Assembly: GCA_934667425.1 (NCBI GenBank)
Contig: CAKULV010000016.1
Span: 1 to 57,115, forward strand
Length of the DNA stretch: 57,115 nt
Direction: 5' to 3'
DNA from: an uncultured Kiritimatiellota bacterium
Lineage (GTDB): Bacteria > Verrucomicrobiota > Kiritimatiellia > RFP12 > UBA1067
Shown: piece after piece, positions 51,024 to 57,115 of the stretch
How positions within the stretch are numbered: the stretch's first letter is position 1
Layout of the letters: each line of letters begins with the position of its first letter
Translations under genes and position numbers: made by a program
Notes under the pieces: model-generated
Databases searched by the model: none
What the model was told of the DNA's origin: nothing
What the model saw: the letters and a program-made list of their open reading frames with translations, nothing else

Positions 51024-53507
51024 TCATTTCCTTTCGCTTGTCAGACATTCAGCTTCTTTCGGTCGATCGTCCTTCGCCGGCGCAATCCGCTCCGTCCATA
51101 CGCGCGTCCCCGGATCGACGCAGTGCCCAGATTCCGTCACAAACTCCAAGTCCTCCCGGTCCCGGCGGTGTGCGCGGAACGCAAAAGGCGTAGATGCCGC
51201 GAATCGGACGCCGCGCCCGGCGGAATCCGCGAACTCGACCCAGCGGACATCCGAGCGAACGCCGTTGTACTGAGGCCGCACGCAGTCGACTGAAAGACCG
51301 TCTACCGTTGTTTCATAGACGCCGAGGAACGATGCCGAGCAGCGGTCGGGATAGTTCTCGCCCGGTCCGCGACCGAACCAGCGCACCCGGTCCAGCGCGC
51401 CAGACAACCGCCAGTCCGTGCCGAGACGCAGCATCTCAACGCCGTCTTTTGGATAGTTGTCGTTGAAGGGGGCATTCACGTCGATTTCGGACAGGGCGAT
51501 CGGACGGTTGGACACGTTTCGGAAGACGTAGCGCTCAAGCATGTCGCCGCCTTCCAGACGGCGGCTCCGCTTGACCGACAGGCGTCCCGGAAAACCGTTC
51601 CACGCGCCCTTCTCGCCGTCCACCTTCACAGTGCCGAGTCCCCAACCGAATGCAGGCCCGATCCAGGGGAACTGGCGGCCGTCCGCCGAATGGACCCAGT
51701 TCATGCCCGTCGGGTCGTTTGCAATCTCCAGCCGGGTCATCGCGCCCGTCACGCGATCTTCGCCGTAGACGAGGCCCTCTCGCACGACCTCGTAGAGGAT
51801 AGTCGCGTTGTCTGCAGCCCCCGCGACGTCGGCCGTGAAGCGCAGCCGCCCGTCCGCGTCCGACCGCTCGGCCATTACCTCGCTCCGGCGACGGCCGGCT
51901 GCGTCAAGCCGCCATACGCGCCAGTCGCCGTGGCCAAGCGCCAGCGAGAGGCGTACCGCGCCGCGCTTCACGAGATAGGGCAGCGAACCCCAGTCCTCGA
52001 GGACGCGATTCTTCTCGCCCGACAGGACTATGCCCGTGTTCCGGAGTTGCGTCAGGTGCGTAACGAGCACGCGCGAAGACTCGGCGAACGGACGCCCATC
52101 GCATGTCGTCGCCCAGACGATCGCGCCGTCGCCGCCCGCATCGCCATCAAGCGCCCCGGCCGCAAAGCGTCCCCGACGCACTACGGCCCCGCACGTTCGC
52201 GGCGCGGCCAGCGTCCAGACCGCCCGCTTCGGGTCATTGCTGACGGAGGCGCCAAAACCGTCTCCGCGCAAAAAGAGCGCCGAGACGGCGCGCTCGGCCG
52301 CCAGCGCGAAGGGATCTCGCGAAAGATCCCAGTAGTGAATCGGGTGTGCCGGTGCCTCTGGCGATCCAAACGGCTGCCCGACGATCCCATGCGAACCCCA
52401 GCAGTAATGCCAGAGGCCATCCCAGCCGTGTGCGCAGGCATAAGCCGCCTGCAGAAGTCCGCCAGCTCCGCGCCAGCGCCCGGGCGCGGACCAGCTCCAT
52501 TCCGTGCAGAGAAACGGCTTGTCCGGAAAGCGTCCGGAGATGTCGTGCCGTGCATAGGAGAATGGGAACGACCACGGTCCCACGTCGTTCATGCGGCTCG
52601 GCAACCGAAACTTCGCCGCGCCAATGTAGACGGGGTGGTCGACATAGCCGTGCGAGTCGACGAAGTCGCATTCCTCCGAGATGACGGGGAAATATGGCTC
52701 CTTGTAGGTCCAGCCGTTCAAGTCGGAGATGAGCGCCCTGCAGCCCAGCTCGTTGCGCAGGATGCCGCGCATGCGGCGGATGAACGAACGATGGTTCTCC
52801 GCCGCGCGCCATTCCCAGCCGTCTTCGCGCGCGATGTGCTTGCGGTTGCCGACGTTGTCCTCGTTGATGAGCGCGATGAAGGCGAGGGCCGGCTCTTCGC
52901 AGAGCGTCCGCCCCGTCTCGGCGTTGCGGTGCGTGAGGAACGCCTTCGCCCATGCGAGGTAGTTCGTGAAGGCCGCCTCGTCGCCGCTGATGATCGCCTC
53001 CTTGAAGCCGTGCAGGTCGTACCCCTTCACCTTGCGCGTGACGTAGAGGTCTGTCTGCAGGTAAAGGCCCTCCGCTATGCAGGCGGCGACGAAGGCGTCG
53101 AAGCGGCGCATCTTCTCGGGTTCAAGCGAAAAGCCGTCCGCGCCGACGAGATCCTGTTCGTGCTGGTGGATGCGGACGGCATTCCAGCCGAGCCGCCGGA
53201 GCAGACGCGCGAAGGCGCGCGCGTCGGCCGCCGTCTTCGGAGTGACGGCATCGAGTATCACGTTCGCGCCGAGAAACCGCTGCGGCACGTTGGGCAGCCC
53301 CTCGAACTCGAAATGGTCGCAGCGGACGACAACGCGCCCGTGACGCCCGGCCGGGGCGTCGACTCGCGTCCAGGACGAGGCGTCGGCTGCCGTGCCAGGC
53401 TCGACCCAGGGATTCGCCACGAACGGAACCCAGTCGCCGGCGTCGTCCGCCCGGCCAATGGCGATGGTCACTGCAATCATCGCCGTGAGAATCAGATGTC
53501 TTGTCAT
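51024..53507 (-). CDS. Secreted clan GH-A hydrolase with C-terminal beta-galactosidase-type domain
   Basis: 827 residues from ATG 53507, preceded by AAAAGGAG. The signal segment LILTAMIAVTIAIGRA is followed by a short beta domain and a TIM barrel (LGANVILDAVTPK, LGWNAVRIHQHEQDL, FIALINEDNVGN with the candidate acid/base Glu, SHGYVDHPVY, FLCTEWSWSAPGRW with the candidate nucleophile Glu). From about residue 600 it gains a beta-sandwich like the GH2 beta-galactosidase small chain (WFGRGPGENYPDR, RSDVRWVEF). That combination is uncommon and I cannot name a family. It starts 24 bases after the beta-helix exoprotein stop and is followed by DUF5696, suggesting an operon 56209-49228. Confidence 0.75.
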   Translation of the reverse strand: MTRHLILTAMIAVTIAIGRADDAGDWVPFVANPWVEPGTAADASSWTRVDAPAGRHGRVVVRCDHFEFEGLPNVPQRFLGANVILDAVTPKTAADARAFARLLRRLGWNAVRIHQHEQDLVGADGFSLEPEKMRRFDAFVAACIAEGLYLQTDLYVTRKVKGYDLHGFKEAIISGDEAAFTNYLAWAKAFLTHRNAETGRTLCEEPALAFIALINEDNVGNRKHIAREDGWEWRAAENHRSFIRRMRGILRNELGCRALISDLNGWTYKEPYFPVISEECDFVDSHGYVDHPVYIGAAKFRLPSRMNDVGPWSFPFSYARHDISGRFPDKPFLCTEWSWSAPGRWRGAGGLLQAAYACAHGWDGLWHYCWGSHGIVGQPFGSPEAPAHPIHYWDLSRDPFALAAERAVSALFLRGDGFGASVSNDPKRAVWTLAAPRTCGAVVRRGRFAAGALDGDAGGDGAIVWATTCDGRPFAESSRVLVTHLTQLRNTGIVLSGEKNRVLEDWGSLPYLVKRGAVRLSLALGHGDWRVWRLDAAGRRRSEVMAERSDADGRLRFTADVAGAADNATILYEVVREGLVYGEDRVTGAMTRLEIANDPTGMNWVHSADGRQFPWIGPAFGWGLGTVKVDGEKGAWNGFPGRLSVKRSRRLEGGDMLERYVFRNVSNRPIALSEIDVNAPFNDNYPKDGVEMLRLGTDWRLSGALDRVRWFGRGPGENYPDRCSASFLGVYETTVDGLSVDCVRPQYNGVRSDVRWVEFADSAGRGVRFAASTPFAFRAHRRDREDLEFVTESGHCVDPGTRVWTERIAPAKDDRPKEAECLTSERK

Positions 53508-53530
53508 TGCACTCCTTTTCTTGTTGGGCG

Positions 53531-56209
53531 TCAGCGAATGGTGAAAAGCGTTCCACAATGATGGTCAAGCCTCTGGAGGACGACGCCGCCCGCGTCGCGG
53601 AAGCCCGGATAGTAGGCGAAGGACAGTTCGGCTCTTCGCGTCTCGCCCGACAGGCGCAACGCCGCCTCCTCGCCGGCGTACACGACCCGCCAGGGAGTGC
53701 CCTCCCTGCAGACGATGAGGATGCCCGTGCCCGTGACGCGAATCGGCATGGTTGCGGATCCGCCCTTCCACGTCACCGTGAGCGGAAGCGTCCCGGATGA
53801 GAGGAGGATGCCCCCGTCCGCCCCAGGCATCGCGTCCGCCCCGCTCACGGCGACGCGGGTGCGCCCTTTCGCGTCCAGCGCGTCCGACAGCGTGTTCGTC
53901 CAGTCGGCGACGAAGGCCCCGATGCCGCGTGTCGCGACCGCGTTCGTCGGCGCCCCGTTCGGCACGCCGTCTGCCGTGCCGTCGAACGACGCGAACGACA
54001 GGCATTCCGAAAACGTAGTGCCGTCCGCCCACTTGCAAGTGGCGAGATAGGCGCAATTCGTCAGCGTGAGCGAATACGATGCGGGCGTCTCCGGATTTTC
54101 CTGCGAAGGGCCGAGGAACAGCGTGTCGCTGATGGTCCCGCTCCTGGGGCCGAACAGGCGTCCGATCGAATCCTGTGCCTCGCCCCGGTTGTTCGGCCCA
54201 AATGTGCATCCGATGACAGAATCCCAGTAATAGAGGAGGCGGAAGCTGCCCCAGCAGCCGTCGATGTACGTATTGTGCAGCGCGAGACGCGCACCGCCCG
54301 TGCCCGCGCGGCTTCCCTGCGTCCCGGCGCTGCCGATGAAGCTTGAGCGACAGCCGAGGATCCGGCACCGCCGATAGGTGCCGTTGAACGCGCCGCCGCC
54401 ACGTGGCGCGACGCAGTTCGTGATGACGCAATTCTCGACGACGGTCGCGGCGTGGACGCAGTAGACGCCGCCGCCTTCGTACGCGGCGTCATCCGTCGTG
54501 GCGTCGGTCTGCGTCGTTCCGTTCGCGATCGTGAAGCCGTCGACCTGCACGGGCTCCGTAGACTCGCATGCAAGACCGCGCGCAACCCCTGCGCCGTCGA
54601 TGACTGTCACGTCCGCGCCGTCGGTCGAGACGAGACGGATGCCCTTGTCCGCCGGAATCGCCACGCGGCTTGCACAGCCGACCGTCCCGCCGCCCGTCGC
54701 GTAGACGCCCGGACGCACACGGACGACCGCGCGGTCTTTCGCGGCGTCGACGGCGTCCTGGATCGTCGCGTAAGCCTCGCCGTCGCCGACGAACAGCTCC
54801 TCCGACGCCGCCGCGACGTCCAGTCGGCGGACGCCTGATTCGGGGACGGCGACCTCGACGGTCCCGTCGCGGCCAGGCCAGAACACCTCCGTCGCGTTCG
54901 TGACTGCGTAGACGCTGCCGCCGGACACGAAGGGGACAAGACGGAACGTCGCGTCCGGCGTGTCCGCGTAGAAGCGGCTCAACGGATAGGCCGCAGGGAT
55001 CGCGCGCCCGTTGACGGTGAAATCCGTGCATCCGGACGTCCCCGCCGCGTTGGCCGTCGTCACATAGCCACCGATCGGCGTGGCTGGGATGACGATTGCG
55101 CCGCACATCACCGAGCCGTCCGCCGCCGGCACCACGGGATTGCCTTCGAAATCGATCTCGCGCCAGCCTTCTGGCACATGCGCCTCAAGCCACGCGAAAA
55201 GCCCCGCACCGGCCGCCTCCGACGTCGCACGCGGCCGGAAGTCGCCCGCGCAGGGCGCCATCAGCGTCTCGTAATAGGCCTCCTGCCTGCACGCACTTGC
55301 GTAAGTCTCGCTCAGCTTCGCGCTGGTCACGCAGTTGGTAATGTAGGACTTGTAGTTCACGGCGGTCGAAATCGCGATGCAGTTGAGCGACGGGCCCTTC
55401 GCACCGGCGAAATCGCCGCAGCCGACGAAGAAAGTGCAGTTCACGGTTGACGCGGAAATGCTGTAGACCGGCGCCGCGTCGAAACCGTCGAACACGCAGA
55501 ACCAGCTCGGCACTTCGCGGACAGCCGCGCCGGCGGACGTGGCGGAACAGCCGGTGAAGCGGCAGCGCACGGCCGCGCCGGCCGCAGCGTTCGCGCCGCT
55601 GGCGTTGTTCCCGACCCCGATCGCCATGCCGCCGCCGGCGCGCGCCACGCAATTGGAGAACAAGCAGTCAACGGCATAGCCCGTCGCATTCGGAAAGACG
55701 AGAAGCCCGCCACCGCGATTGTTCGTCGCGTCGGATGTCCCGGCCTTCGTCGCGCCGTCCGTGAACGTAAAACCCTCGACGGTTGCACTGACGGCCTCGA
55801 TACTGACGCATCGCACGGCCTCGTCGCCCAGGCAGCCGGTCGTTGCGTCGCACTTGCCCCGGATTACCGTGACGTCGCGCGTGGCCCGCCCGCCGATGGA
55901 CTTGAGCGTGATGGCTTTCGTGATGCGGCAGCGCGTCTGCACGCCGGAGGCGTCCGTCTCGGACAACTCGCCGTAAATGCCCGGCAGCGCAAGGATGGTG
56001 TCGCCGTCTTCAAGCCCGGGGATGGCCATCGCGCCCGTAAGCGTCTGCCGCGCGTCCGCCAGAGACGTGCCGCCGTTCGTGTCGAGTCCGTTCGCGGCGT
56101 CAACGTACCACGTGGCCGCCAGTCCGCCCCCGGCGACAAGAGTCATCAGCGTCGCGAGAAACGCTTTCGTCCGGACAGCGCTCATCCTGCATTTCAATGC
56201 CGTGTGCAT
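53531..56209 (-). CDS. Secreted right-handed beta-helix exoprotein with C-terminal CGTLFTIR tail
   Basis: 892 residues from ATG 56209, which follows GGAGGTGAAAG. The signal segment FLATLMTLVAGGGLAA is followed by two parallel beta-helix blocks, each opening with a DUF1565-type signature: WYVDAANGLDTNGGTSLADA near residue 34 and YATIQDAVDAAKDRAVVRV near residue 485. Both continue with turns such as GGGLLVFPNATGYAVDCLFS and GGGVYCVHAATVVENCVITN, rich in N and C. It has no lyase catalytic residues that I can identify. It ends HHCGTLFTIR, like the two other exoproteins. It may bind or scaffold polysaccharide. It is directly downstream of a cut glycosidase gene. Confidence 0.8.
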   Translation of the reverse strand: MHTALKCRMSAVRTKAFLATLMTLVAGGGLAATWYVDAANGLDTNGGTSLADARQTLTGAMAIPGLEDGDTILALPGIYGELSETDASGVQTRCRITKAITLKSIGGRATRDVTVIRGKCDATTGCLGDEAVRCVSIEAVSATVEGFTFTDGATKAGTSDATNNRGGGLLVFPNATGYAVDCLFSNCVARAGGGMAIGVGNNASGANAAAGAAVRCRFTGCSATSAGAAVREVPSWFCVFDGFDAAPVYSISASTVNCTFFVGCGDFAGAKGPSLNCIAISTAVNYKSYITNCVTSAKLSETYASACRQEAYYETLMAPCAGDFRPRATSEAAGAGLFAWLEAHVPEGWREIDFEGNPVVPAADGSVMCGAIVIPATPIGGYVTTANAAGTSGCTDFTVNGRAIPAAYPLSRFYADTPDATFRLVPFVSGGSVYAVTNATEVFWPGRDGTVEVAVPESGVRRLDVAAASEELFVGDGEAYATIQDAVDAAKDRAVVRVRPGVYATGGGTVGCASRVAIPADKGIRLVSTDGADVTVIDGAGVARGLACESTEPVQVDGFTIANGTTQTDATTDDAAYEGGGVYCVHAATVVENCVITNCVAPRGGGAFNGTYRRCRILGCRSSFIGSAGTQGSRAGTGGARLALHNTYIDGCWGSFRLLYYWDSVIGCTFGPNNRGEAQDSIGRLFGPRSGTISDTLFLGPSQENPETPASYSLTLTNCAYLATCKWADGTTFSECLSFASFDGTADGVPNGAPTNAVATRGIGAFVADWTNTLSDALDAKGRTRVAVSGADAMPGADGGILLSSGTLPLTVTWKGGSATMPIRVTGTGILIVCREGTPWRVVYAGEEAALRLSGETRRAELSFAYYPGFRDAGGVVLQRLDHHCGTLFTIR

Positions 56210-56212
56210 CTT

Positions 56213-57115
56213 TCACCTCCGTTTCTTTTTCGTTTGGCTTTCAGGGATGTCGGACGGCGTTTTCAGTCCGACGACCTCGCGTTCGGCTACGAGCGCCGGC
56301 GAGTCGCGGAGCGGTATTTTCCGCACCCCCTTCGGCAGCGCCCAAACGCCTCCCGTGACCAGATCAACGAAGACGGGATCCTCGAACGCCGGCAGACCCG
56401 GCACGGCGACGTCCGGGGTCCAGGCGAACGAGTCGTCCGGCCGTCGTCCGGAGAACCAGACCGCAACGACCGGACGCCCCCTCTTCGCGAAACGTGCGAG
56501 CGTGACAGCGCGACCGTTCGCCTTCACCGCCGAGAGGCCGACCGGCCTCACGTCCGCATCGAAGAACCCGTAGACGTTGCGCATCGCGTAGTAGGCCGGA
56601 CGTCGGTAGACGAAACGCCTCATGAGGTCGCTGCGGATCAGCCCGAAGCTCTGGAGCATGTTCGCGTACAGGTTGTCCGTAATCGCGAAGTGCGAGGAGA
56701 AGAGGCCGCGCGCGGCATCGCCCATCGCCCGGCGCAGAACCCATTTCGTTTGCGACACCTCCGTCCACGGCCAGCCGAACAGCGCGTGCGTGAACTCCAT
56801 CTGCGCGGGGCAACCGCATTCGCCCTGGAGGATATCGTACTTCGGACTGAGGCCCTTGACCCACGCCCTCCGTTCGTCCAGCGGCATGTGCAGCCCCTTG
56901 CACCAGTCCCACGACAGTTCGCAGGGGTAATGCGGTCCGTCGCAGGGCTCGGCATACGAGTCGTCCGGATTCGCGCGGTAGGGGTGGACGGCCCACCAGC
57001 GGATCGCGTCCTCTAACCCCTTTGCCTTCACGGCGTCGTAGACGGCCTGCGGGTCCTTCGGATAGCGGCAGGCGGAGATGACGATCTCGGCCTCCGGCTG
57101 GACTTTCACGATGCG
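56213..57115 (-). CDS. C-terminal part of a glycoside hydrolase-like protein, cut by window edge
   Basis: 301 codons are visible, open to the right edge. The fragment carries barrel-like segments (WWAVHPYRANPDDSY, YDILQGECGCPAQM with a candidate catalytic Glu, GWPWTEVSQTKWVLRRAMGD) and a C-terminal beta domain (VKANGRAVTLARFAKRG, VVAVWFSGRRPDDSFAW, VFVDLVTGGVW) as in GH39- and GH5-like proteins. The charged end SQTKKKRR is followed directly by the next gene, whose ribosome site overlaps the stop. Family cannot be fixed from this part. Confidence 0.65.
   Translation of the reverse strand, partial: RIVKVQPEAEIVISACRYPKDPQAVYDAVKAKGLEDAIRWWAVHPYRANPDDSYAEPCDGPHYPCELSWDWCKGLHMPLDERRAWVKGLSPKYDILQGECGCPAQMEFTHALFGWPWTEVSQTKWVLRRAMGDAARGLFSSHFAITDNLYANMLQSFGLIRSDLMRRFVYRRPAYYAMRNVYGFFDADVRPVGLSAVKANGRAVTLARFAKRGRPVVAVWFSGRRPDDSFAWTPDVAVPGLPAFEDPVFVDLVTGGVWALPKGVRKIPLRDSPALVAEREVVGLKTPSDIPESQTKKKRR

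Noticed and set aside
49837..51273. Open frame of 478 codons on the plus strand
   Set aside because: Antisense to the DUF5696 and GH-A genes; no recognisable protein features.
51690..53561. Open frame of 623 codons on the plus strand
   Set aside because: Antisense to the GH-A hydrolase; no signal peptide, motif or ribosome site, and the opposite strand is clearly coding.

Overview
The DNA is GC-rich and almost every gene lies on the minus strand. Gene content points to a carbohydrate-degrading bacterium of the PVC superphylum, most likely a Kiritimatiellota-type gut or sediment organism. This is inferred from the mix of DUF4838, DUF4091 (GH123-like) and CE15 enzymes, autotransporter-type beta-strand repeats and LamG-repeat exoproteins. 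There is no marker gene to prove it. Sigma-70-like promoters (TATAAT, often with an extended TGn element) are easy to see upstream of minus-strand genes.

Layout. 1-1807: an IS1634-type transposase cut by the window edge. 2048-6178: housekeeping genes (alpha/beta hydrolase, nadB, thrH, trhA, secG). 6252-8777: a GH28-CE15 fusion enzyme. 8879-10790: gpmA and a NYN-domain zinc-ribbon protein. 10906-20467: a four-gene exoenzyme cluster (DUF4838, beta-strand-repeat exoprotein, DUF4091, DUF4838 plus CBM9-like domain). 20806-21144: a remnant of an AraC-type regulator, the only plus-strand coding trace. 21194-26951: two tandem GH78-type rhamnosidases, one fused to an SGNH esterase. 27420-28283: an RNA methyltransferase. 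28669-38227: a CE15 esterase, a TIM-barrel hydrolase, a double-SGNH esterase and a 1,400-residue LamG-repeat exoprotein. 38446-45608: seven tightly packed genes mixing a DUF4091 enzyme with N-acetylglutamate synthase, a LarA-like racemase, cyclophilin, malic enzyme, phosphoglycolate phosphatase and a beta-lactamase-fold lipoprotein. 45647-47594: gmd-fcl for GDP-L-fucose. 47659-57115: CE7 esterase, DUF5696 protein, GH-A/beta-galactosidase hybrid, beta-helix exoprotein and a cut glycosidase.

How it works together. The secreted enzymes fit the dismantling of an acylated, rhamnose- and uronate-rich glycan such as pectin (rhamnogalacturonan) or a mucilage. GH28 cuts galacturonan, GH78 releases rhamnose, SGNH and CE7 esterases remove acyl groups, CE15 cleaves uronate esters, and DUF4838/DUF4091 proteins may act on uronosyl or N-acetylhexosamine units. 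No transporter, sulfatase, SusC/D pair or intact regulator is present, so this is an enzyme island and not a complete utilisation locus.

The most notable signals are: a shared C-terminal tail (G, five mostly hydrophobic residues, terminal Arg) on the three non-catalytic exoproteins; a 12-base element just downstream of the -10 box at two large exoprotein genes and again upstream of thrH; extended -10 boxes 6-7 bases from ATG that predict leaderless transcripts; hairpin repeats with a compensatory base change before each GH78 gene; and dispersed GC-rich palindromes. No tRNA, rRNA or CRISPR array was seen.
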